Shown: one piece after another, positions 1 to 7,638 of the stretch | Layout of the letters: each line of letters begins with the position of its first letter | Numbering within the stretch: position 1 is the stretch's first letter | Virus record (IMG/VR): IMGVR_UViG_3300042507_005041 | Span: 1 to 64,000 of that record | DNA length: 64,000 nt | Source of the DNA: a virus | Strand: one strand, 5' to 3' | Translations under genes and position numbers: made by a program | Notes under the pieces: generated by a model | Told to the model about the DNA's origin: nothing | Seen by the model: the letters and a program-made list of their open reading frames with translations, nothing else | Databases searched by the model: none

Positions 1-1356
1 ACAACTACCTCTGAACCAGAACCACAGCCAGAAATAACCACCACCACAGTATCTCCTCCTACTACTAATATTCTTGAAAAAATATTTGAACCAGTAGATA
101 CTCCAGAAGTTGATCCAACTCCAGTTACAGTCCCAGAACAGGAAGAAGCTCCTGTGGAAACAGTTCCTGAAGTAGTTATTCCAGAAGATACTCAGGATTC
201 AGCTAATGAAGCAGTAGAAGACATATTTAAAAATACAGATAACGCAGAAGAGCTAGGTGCTGCGGTCACAGATGCCCTAGATAATGCTGACTCTCCTGAA
301 GAAGTTGCAGCTTTAGTTACATCTCTTCTTGATGGTCCTTTAAATAATGAAGAATTTGCAGCCGTTGTTGACTCTGTGTTTGCTGATGATCTTTCAACCG
401 AAGAATTAAGTGCAGCTCTCGATGCAGTTTTTGCTGAGCCATTGTCTGACGAAAAATTTGCTGAGGTAATTGATGCAGTATTGGACTCTCCTCTTACCGA
501 TGAACAGTTTGCTGAAGTCGTAGACATATTGGAATCTGACACCGTTAGCGAAGATCAGGTCGCTGATGCTGTTGATAACATCTTAGAAAATGGTGTCACT
601 GAAGATCAGGCTACAGAACTTGCTACCAGTGAAAAAGTCTTGGAGAGCATTGATGGTGATCAAGCTTCCGAAATCTTTGCTGAAATTCCAGTAGACGAAC
701 TTTCAACCGAGGAAGAAGCAGCCCTTGTTGAAGCTGTGACAAACGCCCCAGAAGAAATTAAAAACGCTTTTGAAGAGACAATTAACGTCTATGCAGAAGG
801 ACTGGACGACTACGTTCCAGTTGGATCCAATGTAGACGTAGCTTCTCGTAGAACTCTTTTGGCTGCCAGTGCTGCTTTAGCTGCAGCTACAGTTGGCGTA
901 GGCGCGGGCACAGCCACAGGTGGATCTAGTCCATCTGGTCCATCAGGTGGTTCCAGAGGCTCTGGAGGCGGTTCTGGAGGATCTGGAGGGGGCTCTGGAG
1001 GATCTGGAGGAGGCCCTGGAGACGGAGGAAACAGCAGTGCTAGAAAGGGTGACGAAGACCCTGAAGGAGAAGAAGAGGACACTGAAATAGAGGGTCCAGA
1101 AGATCAAGAAGATAATAACTTTACAAGAAACAGTATATTTATATACGAGGAGGGAACAATGAAAAGAAGATTTAGTCCTTGGGGCTTTATCAAAAAATTA
1201 GCCAGGGAGACTTCAGCATTGGCGTTTACCATTTCTGGTAGCGTTGTGGTGTTTGCCACTCTGTCAGGAGAGACTAGAACTATCACCATCATAGCCACCA
1301 GCTGTGCATTTGTGGTTCATTATATTCACGCAATGATCAAGAATGATGAAGATTAA
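1..1356 (+). CDS. Acidic-repeat, membrane-anchored protein (5' end outside window)
   Basis: The frame is open from base 1, so the gene starts before the window; 451 codons are visible. The order is a Thr/Pro-rich stretch; at least five acidic helical repeats of 17 residues of the type LSDEKFAEVIDAVLDSP (about residues 115-200); a hydrophobic Ala-rich segment near 281-301 after an RR pair; a Gly/Ser linker of GGSG units; an acidic stretch; and two hydrophobic segments in the last 60 residues (starting SALAFTISG and TITIIATS). I do not recognise a family. Position beside the holin-like and tail-fibre genes suggests a virion or lysis-related role, which is inference. See the nested start at 1159. 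Confidence 0.7.
   Translation, partial: TTTSEPEPQPEITTTTVSPPTTNILEKIFEPVDTPEVDPTPVTVPEQEEAPVETVPEVVIPEDTQDSANEAVEDIFKNTDNAEELGAAVTDALDNADSPEEVAALVTSLLDGPLNNEEFAAVVDSVFADDLSTEELSAALDAVFAEPLSDEKFAEVIDAVLDSPLTDEQFAEVVDILESDTVSEDQVADAVDNILENGVTEDQATELATSEKVLESIDGDQASEIFAEIPVDELSTEEEAALVEAVTNAPEEIKNAFEETINVYAEGLDDYVPVGSNVDVASRRTLLAASAALAAATVGVGAGTATGGSSPSGPSGGSRGSGGGSGGSGGGSGGSGGGPGDGGNSSARKGDEDPEGEEEDTEIEGPEDQEDNNFTRNSIFIYEEGTMKRRFSPWGFIKKLARETSALAFTISGSVVVFATLSGETRTITIIATSCAFVVHYIHAMIKNDED
1159..1356 (+). CDS. Possible nested in-frame product: small two-TM (holin-like) protein
   Basis: Inside the preceding gene, in the same frame, an ATG at 1159 follows a near-perfect Shine-Dalgarno (GAGGAGGG, about 6 bases upstream). 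Translation from here gives 65 residues: a basic start (MKRRF), two hydrophobic segments and an acidic tail, which is the size and topology of a class II holin. The downstream neighbour is also holin-like. It could be a dual-start product or just the C-terminus of the larger protein; I see only the start signal and the topology. Confidence 0.4.
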   Translation: MKRRFSPWGFIKKLARETSALAFTISGSVVVFATLSGETRTITIIATSCAFVVHYIHAMIKNDED

Positions 1357-1386
1357 TATAATAAATCATTACTATAGGAGGGTAAG

Positions 1387-1633
1387 TTGAAAACTCTAAA
1401 CAATATTATTTTAAGAATTGTAGCAACATTCGCTGCATCTGGACTGAGTGTCATAGGTGCCGGAGCTATAGCTGGAGTTCCCTTGTGGAAAGCCTGCTTT
1501 ATGGCTCGGAATGGCTGGTGTTGCTACAGTAGTAGAAGGTTTATCTAGAGCTTTCTTAGATGATGGAAAACTTTCTGCAGCTGAAATAAATCAAGTTTTT
1601 AATAAAGTAGATAAAAAATCTAAAGCAGAATAA
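1387..1633 (+). CDS. Holin-like membrane protein read through a +1 shift at CGGA (1507-1510)
   Basis: A TTG start at 1387 follows AGGAGG. Frame 1 gives an N-terminus with a hydrophobic stretch (IVATFAASGLSVIGAGAIAG) but stops soon after 1545. The continuation is in the +1 frame from 1511 (MAGVATVVEG ... LSAAEINQVF) to TAA at 1633. The +1 frame is closed at 1469, so the shift lies between 1472 and about 1545; the only CGG codon there is 1507-1509. Reading CGGA as one residue gives an 81-residue protein with the smooth junction FMA-G-MAGVATVVEG. It resembles short actinophage holin or lysis-associated membrane proteins. Sequencing error is the alternative; see findings. Confidence 0.6.
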
Positions 1634-1666
1634 AAAGACTTGAGGGTCTTTTAAACATGAAAGGAT

Positions 1667-2401
1667 GTGGTTGAGGCCATGCCTAATTTTTATAATAGAC
1701 TTCGTGCTAGAAAATTTAGTAGTGCATCTGATACGGCAGTAGAGATATCACCACACGATAGTGCTACTCCAAATTTTACCATAGATGCAGGTGGTAGATT
1801 AAGCTGGTCTTCTGGATCAGCCAATGCTGATACTAATCTTTATAGATCAGCATCTGACGTTTTAAAAACTGATGATAGCTTTGATGTAGCTTCAGGAAGA
1901 GCATACAAAATAGATGGGGCAGATATTTTAACTGCTACCTCTTTGGGGTCTTCTGTAGTTGGATCTTCTTTAACTTCTGTAGGAACTCTTTCTTCTTTAT
2001 CTGTATCTGGAAGAACTGATGTCGCAGAAATAAGAGAAGTTGTGTCCAGCGTTTCTGTATCGTCGGGCACACTAACTTGCAACTATAATAACGCTGGCGT
2101 TTTTTATATTGAATCCATGTCTGGCGTTGATGCAAACTTTGCAGTTGACATCACTAACATCCCAACCGATAATAATTATGCTATAACTATCTCTATCATA
2201 GTTAACCAAGGAGCTACGGGCTACTATCCTTCTACTTTAAAGATAAACTCTGGTGGATCAAATGAAACAATTAGATGGGTAAACGACACAGCTCCTTCAG
2301 TTAATGCCAGCAAGATAGATATTTATAACTTTACTTTGATAAGAGTTTCTTCCGCATGGGTTGTGCTTGGCAGCGCAAGTAATAACTACGATACAATTTA
2401 G
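1667..2401 (+). CDS. Tail fibre protein
   Basis: 244 codons from GTG 1667; the ATG at 1679 is an equally possible start and neither has a well-spaced ribosome site. The middle has the phage-fibre pattern ILTATSLGSSVVGSSLTSVG followed by short Ser/Thr/Gly beta repeats, as in T4-like and cyanophage fibres. The N-terminus has YRSASDVLKTDDSF, typical of fibre shaft repeats. It lies directly before the FN3 adhesin, so it probably forms part of the host-binding apparatus. No receptor-binding fold can be named from sequence alone. Confidence 0.75.
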   Translation: MVEAMPNFYNRLRARKFSSASDTAVEISPHDSATPNFTIDAGGRLSWSSGSANADTNLYRSASDVLKTDDSFDVASGRAYKIDGADILTATSLGSSVVGSSLTSVGTLSSLSVSGRTDVAEIREVVSSVSVSSGTLTCNYNNAGVFYIESMSGVDANFAVDITNIPTDNNYAITISIIVNQGATGYYPSTLKINSGGSNETIRWVNDTAPSVNASKIDIYNFTLIRVSSAWVVLGSASNNYDTI

Positions 2402-2409
2402 GTTTTATA

Positions 2410-3364
2410 ATGCCATTCATAGGTTCAATATCAGGCTCAAGGTCCCGGTAGAATATTTCCACTTGGAGGAAAGCCAGCAATTATTGGTCTTGTTGCTTTG
2501 ACAGCAGGAGATGCTACCGATACTTTTTCCTGGTCGCCACCTCAAAATAATGGGTTAGCTATAACTAAATATGGCTACCAAACCACCACCGATAACGGAT
2601 CTACTTGGAGTTCTGAAACGGAAGTATTGTCAACTTCCGCTGTATTAAATACTCAATATAGTTTATCTTCTTTTAAAATAAGAGTTAGAGCTTTTAATGC
2701 TGCTGGTTGGGGAGAGTACAGTAATGCTTCATCTGGCACAGTAGCATGGACCAACGTTACAGGAACAGACACTCAAACTGATACAGTTTGTGGACCAGAT
2801 GGCTGTAGTGAAACTGATACCGACACAGTTTGTGGTCCAGCTGGATGCAGTGAGGCTGAAGGTCAATACTGCACCTGTGGGGCACAGTATAGATTCAGAA
2901 CTAGAACCAGTTCAAGAACAAGAACAAGAACAAGAACCAGTTCAAGAACTAGAACTAGATCCACACAACAATACACAAGAGTTGGATCTACATCATCTAC
3001 AATTTCATATGGTTCGTACGGCGCCTATAGTAGCTACACCTATAGTGCTTGGAGTGCCTACTCAGCATATACTGATTATACGTATGGTAATTGGAGTGCA
3101 TACGGAGCATATGGAGCTTGTGATGGCACTGGTACATGGGAAGATTACTTTGATTTCGTAACCACTAGTGTCACTGGAGGCACATATCCATATGTAACTG
3201 GTACAATATGGGGATGGGTTTATTCAGATGCCGCTGGCAATGCTATATATACTTGTGGTGGTGGGTCTGGCCTTCAAGCTCCTGGAGGAGTTCAAAAGTG
3301 TAACAGAACAGGCGTTAATAGGGTAGTTGGCACAGATGGATGCGTCTATCCAAGTTGTTGTTAA
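2410..3364 (+). CDS. Fibronectin-III adhesin/tail protein read through a +1 shift at CGGT (2446-2449)
   Basis: ATG 2410 gives MPFIGSISGSRS then CGG followed at once by TAG. The +1 frame continues RIFPLGGKPAIIGLVALTAG and a fibronectin type III domain (WSPPQNNGLAITKYGYQT ... FKIRVRAFNAAGWGEYS). Next come CGPDGCSETDTD-type Cys repeats, an Arg/Thr/Ser tract at about 125-150, and Tyr/Ser/Ala repeats (YSAYTDYTY and similar) before a Cys-rich end. The +1 frame is closed at 2420, so the shift lies within 2423-2448. Decoding CGGT as one Gly gives about 317 residues. Low-complexity Tyr/Ser repeats suit a trimeric tail adhesin. Error in the sequence is the alternative. Confidence 0.65.
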
Positions 3365-3379
3365 TTTTAAGGAGTTTAA

Positions 3380-3574
3380 ATGAAACATTTTATATTAGTG
3401 GTTGACGGAGAAGTAGCTGGGGAATTACCAGTGCCTAGGGTTGACTTTCAATCCGATTCAATAGATAAATTGATAGCTATATTAAGTAGTGATCCAAAGG
3501 TAATTTTATCTGACGAACCAGTCTTAGAAGGTTCTACATGGGATGGACAAGAGTTTACTCCTCCTGTAGAATAG
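3380..3574 (+). CDS. Small hypothetical protein of the tail-fibre cluster
   Basis: 64 residues; ATG 3380 follows AAGGAG by 6 bases. The N-terminus (FILVVDGEVAGELPVP) looks like a short beta-rich domain and the protein is acidic. It sits between the adhesin and a small zinc-finger protein, all on the plus strand. No family recognised; a fibre chaperone or cap is possible but unsupported. Confidence 0.6.
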   Translation: MKHFILVVDGEVAGELPVPRVDFQSDSIDKLIAILSSDPKVILSDEPVLEGSTWDGQEFTPPVE

Positions 3575-3578
3575 TATC

Positions 3579-3827
3579 ATGACTAGCCCTTGGCAAGAGT
3601 GGAAAAAGAAAAACGCAGAACGTCAGGCGACTGGCGTTGTTCGTCCGTGGGATTTTTTTAATCCTGATACTGAATACTCAGATCAGCCGCTAGCTTTAGA
3701 GCGATGGAATATTTGCGCAGAGTGCCCCAAGCTGCAAAAAACAACTGGCACATGTTCTGAATGTGGATGTTTTATGAAATTAAAAGTTAAACTACAGGAA
3801 GCAATTTGTCCACTGGATAAGTGGTAG
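3579..3827 (+). CDS. Small Cys-rich (zinc-finger-like) phage protein
   Basis: 82 residues. The C-terminal half has CAECPKL, then CSECGCFMKLKVKL, then a final CPLDKW, a four-to-five-cysteine pattern I know from small proteins next to structural genes in T4-like cyanophages. It probably binds Zn or Fe-S. Its stop (3825-3827) abuts the end of the convergent gene at 3828. Function unknown. Confidence 0.65.
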   Translation: MTSPWQEWKKKNAERQATGVVRPWDFFNPDTEYSDQPLALERWNICAECPKLQKTTGTCSECGCFMKLKVKLQEAICPLDKW

Positions 3828-4181
3828 CTATTCGTTAATTAATTCTTCGGGTATAATCCAAAGTTTACATATAGCTTCTGGTTCTATTTTTCCAGCAACT
3901 ATTTCACACGCCCCGCCACCAATAAAATAAACACAGTTAGCACAGATCAAACCTTTTTCTTTAAAAGGATTTAAAGCTGCAGGAGCATAGTGTGCACCGT
4001 TAGCTTTAGAAGAATGATCAAACATACCGTATTTCTCTACAGTATCTTCGTACTGTTCATACATCATCTTTTGTCTGTCAGTTAAATTTCCTTTAACGTC
4101 GTTGCCTTCTTCTTCATCTTCAGGAGATTCGTCTTCTGATTCTTCGTTCTTAGAATATTCTGATAACCAATAGTTACTCAT
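3828..4181 (-). CDS. Cys-rich small protein, paralog of 4447-4764
   Basis: 117 residues. N-terminus MSNYWLSE, an acidic low-complexity stretch, then a conserved C-terminal block with CANCVYFIGGGACEIV and a further Cys (AICKLWIIPE). The spacing CxxC...C...C recalls a high-potential iron protein or other small Fe-S cluster site, which is inference. Its start overlaps the stop of the ferredoxin gene by one base, so the two are translationally coupled. The protein at 4447-4764 shares the start M(N/S)xYWL(A/S)E and the Cys block. Confidence 0.6.
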   Translation of the reverse strand: MSNYWLSEYSKNEESEDESPEDEEEGNDVKGNLTDRQKMMYEQYEDTVEKYGMFDHSSKANGAHYAPAALNPFKEKGLICANCVYFIGGGACEIVAGKIEPEAICKLWIIPEELINE

Positions 4182-4447
4182 TATTTAACCTCAATAAAAA
4201 TACATTCGCCAGGACACTCTTCGGCTGATTCTATTACATCGCCAAATAAGTTCTCTGGAACAGTTGCCATTCCTTCTGCCATCTTATAGGCAGGGCCGTC
4301 AGATGATCCGTCGGCACCGAGTAAGTTTGGCCAAGATGCTTCCTTGACATAGGCGAGGCCATTGTCATGCATTGCAAAAATGTCAGGTGCAATTTCTGTA
4401 CAAAGCCCATCTCCAGTGCAGAGATCTTGATCAATCCAAACCTTCAT
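4181..4447 (-). CDS. Ferredoxin
   Basis: 88 residues. CTGDGLC near the N-terminus and CPGECIFIEV at the C-terminus are the cluster ligands of small bacterial ferredoxins of the [3Fe-4S]/[4Fe-4S] type, as used with cytochrome P450s in actinobacteria. It is cytoplasmic and carries single electrons. It is encoded between two paralogous Cys-rich proteins with one-base overlaps on both sides, so all three are probably made together. The redox partner is not obvious in this window. Confidence 0.8.
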   Translation of the reverse strand: MKVWIDQDLCTGDGLCTEIAPDIFAMHDNGLAYVKEASWPNLLGADGSSDGPAYKMAEGMATVPENLFGDVIESAEECPGECIFIEVK

Positions 4448-4764
4448 TATTTTCTGCCAGACTTTACAACACCATCAGGTATAGCAGCTAAGCGACAGTA
4501 GCCACCATCTTCAACCTGCTGAGCCACTATTTTGCAGACACCATTACCCTCATAGAGAGCACAGTTTCCACATTTGACGCCTATAGAAAGATTATCATTT
4601 TCTGACGCAGGAACGTATCCAACCCAGATGCCATTGCCGTCATCATTTGAAAGCTTGCCATACTTTTTAGCTATACCCATTAAGGCATTAGCAAACTCTT
4701 GTTCAGCTGGAGGAAGTGTATTCTCCATCTCTTCTAGCATTTCTGCTAACCAATATTTGTTCAT
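4447..4764 (-). CDS. Cys-rich small protein, paralog of 3828-4181
   Basis: 105 residues. N-terminus MNKYWLAE; C-terminal block KCGNCALYEGNGVCKIV followed by YCRLAAIP, matching the Cys spacing of the paralog on the other side of the ferredoxin. Its stop overlaps the ferredoxin start. Possible Fe-S or zinc binding; function unknown. Confidence 0.6.
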   Translation of the reverse strand: MNKYWLAEMLEEMENTLPPAEQEFANALMGIAKKYGKLSNDDGNGIWVGYVPASENDNLSIGVKCGNCALYEGNGVCKIVAQQVEDGGYCRLAAIPDGVVKSGRK

Positions 4765-4809
4765 ATTATTCCTTTGTATTTATTAGAAAAGTATACAGCC
4801 AGAGATACA

Positions 4810-5601
4810 TCATCCATCTGACATTAATGAATCTCTAATAGCATTTTGTCTATTTAGTTCTCGCGCTTGTTGTGTTACTGCATCTTTTTTCTTGCCAGCA
4901 ATCCATCCAGCAGCACCAACAAGAGAAGCCATTCCTAGCATTCTTATATTCTTTGAACCTTTAACTCCATCAAGCACAGCTCTTGAAACTTGTCTACCAT
5001 AGTCCAGCAATTCATCAGTCATGCCACCTACTTTAGGACCAGCTGTTGTGCTAGGCAAAGCAGAAGCAGGGGGAGGAACAGCTCTACCAGCGCCTTGTGA
5101 AATCTTTTGAGCTTGACTCGAAGTGCCTGCAGTTGAAACGGTATTTGCTGCAGATGAAGTTGCACCTGTTGGTATGACTGGAGTAACAGGAGAAGTATTT
5201 GCACTACCTACTATTGTAGTTGATACCTGAGCAGTTGCTTGACCAACAGTAACGCCACCTTTTCTTTTTGCTGCAGCATCATTAAAGGCATCGATGACTA
5301 CGTCAGCTAATTCCTCTTTGCCCTTCTTAGAATCACCAAGTACTTCTTTAGCCTTGTCTTCTATCTTTCCTTTTACGGTATCAACAAGTTTATCTTGAGC
5401 TTTTTCTAAAACAGTTTCAGAAGGGCTTTCTTCTTCGCTGGTTTCTTGAGTAGGAGCTTTGACTTTTGGAGTTCTTGAATCAGCAACTGGCTTTCCAGTA
5501 ACAACTGCTTCAACAGTTTTCTTAACAGGAGCAGATGTTTTACCTTGGTCTTGTCCAACTTCTACTTCGCCACCGGCTAAATCAGATGATTCTTCTTCCA
5601 T
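4810..5601 (-). CDS. Low-complexity (mostly disordered) protein
   Basis: 263 residues. Acidic start, then long Val/Lys/Thr/Ala/Pro-rich stretches without clear domains, and a C-terminal part with a hydrophobic segment (IRMLGMASLVGAAGWIAG) followed by a basic tail. It could be a virion scaffold-like or membrane-associated protein. No family recognised. Confidence 0.5.
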   Translation of the reverse strand: MEEESSDLAGGEVEVGQDQGKTSAPVKKTVEAVVTGKPVADSRTPKVKAPTQETSEEESPSETVLEKAQDKLVDTVKGKIEDKAKEVLGDSKKGKEELADVVIDAFNDAAAKRKGGVTVGQATAQVSTTIVGSANTSPVTPVIPTGATSSAANTVSTAGTSSQAQKISQGAGRAVPPPASALPSTTAGPKVGGMTDELLDYGRQVSRAVLDGVKGSKNIRMLGMASLVGAAGWIAGKKKDAVTQQARELNRQNAIRDSLMSDG

Positions 5602-5613
5602 TATCTTACCTTA

Positions 5614-5826
5614 TTAAGCTATTTCTTTAGCTGGAATACAGCCTCTATTACAATAGGTACTAGATCCATCTTCGTATACTATACCTTTAATTATACTTCT
5701 ATTGCACTTGGGGCAAGTAAATGGTTTCTCTGGAACTCCATAATAGAGAACTGCTTTTCCTGGAAGTTCTTTTTTAACTTCTTTAACATTCGTAATGTTT
5801 CTTTTTGCTGGTTTCTTACCGGCCAT
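5614..5826 (-). CDS. Small zinc-ribbon-like protein
   Basis: 70 residues from ATG 5826. GGAGG lies six bases upstream of this ATG and inside a longer in-frame extension, so the upstream ATG (5841) is unlikely. A basic N-terminus precedes FTCPKCNRSIIKGIVY and a later TYCNRGC, a CxxC...CxxxC ribbon. Divergent from the metallopeptidase-like gene; the 57-base gap holds an inverted repeat. Confidence 0.6.
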   Translation of the reverse strand: MAGKKPAKRNITNVKEVKKELPGKAVLYYGVPEKPFTCPKCNRSIIKGIVYEDGSSTYCNRGCIPAKEIA

Positions 5827-5847
5827 GACATACCTCCACACATAGGT

Positions 5848-5876
5848 TACTATCTATATAGTAATCTAAAAAGAAG
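5848..5876. promoter_or_regulatory. Inverted repeat in divergent intergenic region
   Basis: TTACTAT-CTAT-ATAGTAA, a perfect 7-bp palindrome, lies between the divergent genes starting at 5826 (minus) and 5884 (plus). Similar TTACTAT or TACTAT sequences occur just upstream of the plus-strand genes at 1387, 9195 and 11663. It may be an operator or part of a late promoter; no factor is known. Confidence 0.35.
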
Positions 5877-5883
5877 AATTTCT

Positions 5884-7638
5884 ATGGCAGACCCAGCAAA
5901 TATAGATCCAAATACCGGCAGGCCCGTAATTCAGATAGGTCAAAAAGCCGTTAAGAAGACAATGGAGGTCAGCTCTGATGGTAGACCTGTAATCCAGCTA
6001 AGGCCACAGGCTGCTGCTGCTGTTCCAGATGGTGGGTCTTTTTTTGTATCTGTTGGCAGTTCTGTTACCGATCAATCTGTCATTGATATAGCAAGGCGAA
6101 CCAATGAAAGATTATCTCAATTAAACTTAGCTAAATCTACTTTTACATTTTATGGACCAGACGGGCAGGTGCTGGGAGTCCCAGTAACTGGAGCAGAAAC
6201 AATAGCTAAAACTCCAGCTATTTTATTACCCAAAGACGTGCTTCCCGGCTATGGATTATCTCCAATTCAAAGCTTTGCGTATCATACCTCTGGCCTTCCA
6301 TTGGTTGATGCTATTCCGGATACTGCTTCTGCGATGAGAGTCCTTAAAGGCGAGGGTATATCAGGTAATTATCCACAACTTTTGCAGATGCAAGAGGGAA
6401 TGGAACAAGCCATGAGGTCGGGAGACCAAGCTCTTTCAAATGCTGCATATTCTAAAAGCACTGGAAGTGCAATATTTATAGGAGCAGAACCAATATCTAC
6501 CAATCCAGCTAGATTAACTTCTGTTGTCTCGCATGAATTTATGCACAACCTTACATCAAGAGGTCAAATAGATAAGCTATCAGATAATTTAAGTGACAAA
6601 GTAATAGATTTAGCTACACAAAGATTAGATAAACTACAGGAAATTCCATCTCCAAGTGTTAATCCTGGCTATAAATATTCAGTAGGACAATTTTTTGACA
6701 ACATCAATACACCTTATAAAATGTATCCAAACTATAGTGTTGGTGAAGTTGTAGATTTTTTAAGCACTGCTGTTGGAGAAACTTTTGTTCCTAAGGGCTT
6801 AGAAGAAGGTAGAGCGGACACTGGATCTGGTTTGGTGGCATCTCTTTTAAAAAGAAATAAAATTGTTACAGACGCTGACTTAGATACTGGAACGGGTTTT
6901 AGATCAGCTTTAATGAGTAGATATGGAAATCCATTAGGCTTTGCAAGAAACTATGGCTCAAGAATAAGAAATGATATTGGAGAGAGATTAACTATTCATC
7001 CAGCTTTTAAAAATGCTCCTGAAGAAATTATAAGTTCAACAATTAATGAGATCTTAGAGCAAGCAAGTCATAAGGGCTCAATTGAGTACCTTACATCAGT
7101 CGGTTTTTCTGATGAATTAATGGGCGTAGCGAAAGGTGAATTTACAACAGAAGTAGAAAATCTTTTGTTATCGATAGACCCAACAGTAAGCGCAGAAAAT
7201 CCAAAAATAAAAAGTTTTATGGATCAATTTACTGAAGCTCAAAAAAGAAATATGAAGACTTCAATGACTATTGATCAAGCTAGCGGAGACAGGATCGCTG
7301 CAAAAACTATAGATTATGGAAGCATAGATGAAATAGCAGAAGGACTAAGGACACGCATAGCATCTGGATCAAAAGAAATTCAAGCGCAAATAAAAGGTGT
7401 CCAAGCTACGATGGAAGAAGCTAGGTCTGTATTCACTAAAGCCACAGGGGCAATAGAAAGTGCTGCTGATCTTGCTTATGATGCCCCAAGCCGTCTAGTA
7501 AAGTCTAGTGCAGCTCTTTCTGGTTCTTCAAGAGAAGCATCCGCTGCTATAGCAGCTGGCACCAAAGCCTCAAAGAGACTCGGTGCCAGTGCTGTTAAGG
7601 CATTGAGAGCTACTAATGCTGGAAGATTATTCCGTTAG
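5884..7638 (+). CDS. Large structural-type protein with HExxH metallopeptidase motif
   Basis: 584 residues. Two tandem N-terminal motifs of the form GRPVIQI(G/L). SHEFMHNLTS at residues 216-225 contains H217-E218-x-x-H221, the gluzincin/metzincin zinc site; a third ligand is not certain. The C-terminal 130 residues are Ala/Ser-rich helical. Position among virion-type genes suggests a virion-associated or maturation protease; it could also be a structural protein with a coincidental motif. It overlaps the end of the convergent RmlB-like gene by 4 bases. No CGG codon occurs in frame. Confidence 0.55.
   Translation: MADPANIDPNTGRPVIQIGQKAVKKTMEVSSDGRPVIQLRPQAAAAVPDGGSFFVSVGSSVTDQSVIDIARRTNERLSQLNLAKSTFTFYGPDGQVLGVPVTGAETIAKTPAILLPKDVLPGYGLSPIQSFAYHTSGLPLVDAIPDTASAMRVLKGEGISGNYPQLLQMQEGMEQAMRSGDQALSNAAYSKSTGSAIFIGAEPISTNPARLTSVVSHEFMHNLTSRGQIDKLSDNLSDKVIDLATQRLDKLQEIPSPSVNPGYKYSVGQFFDNINTPYKMYPNYSVGEVVDFLSTAVGETFVPKGLEEGRADTGSGLVASLLKRNKIVTDADLDTGTGFRSALMSRYGNPLGFARNYGSRIRNDIGERLTIHPAFKNAPEEIISSTINEILEQASHKGSIEYLTSVGFSDELMGVAKGEFTTEVENLLLSIDPTVSAENPKIKSFMDQFTEAQKRNMKTSMTIDQASGDRIAAKTIDYGSIDEIAEGLRTRIASGSKEIQAQIKGVQATMEEARSVFTKATGAIESAADLAYDAPSRLVKSSAALSGSSREASAAIAAGTKASKRLGASAVKALRATNAGRLFR

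Noticed and set aside
192-1298. Long minus-strand open frames opposite the first gene (for example 192-542, 810-1082, 1104-1298)
   Set aside because: They are antisense mirrors of the repeat and GGSG-rich sequence (Pro/Ser-rich translations) without ribosome sites.
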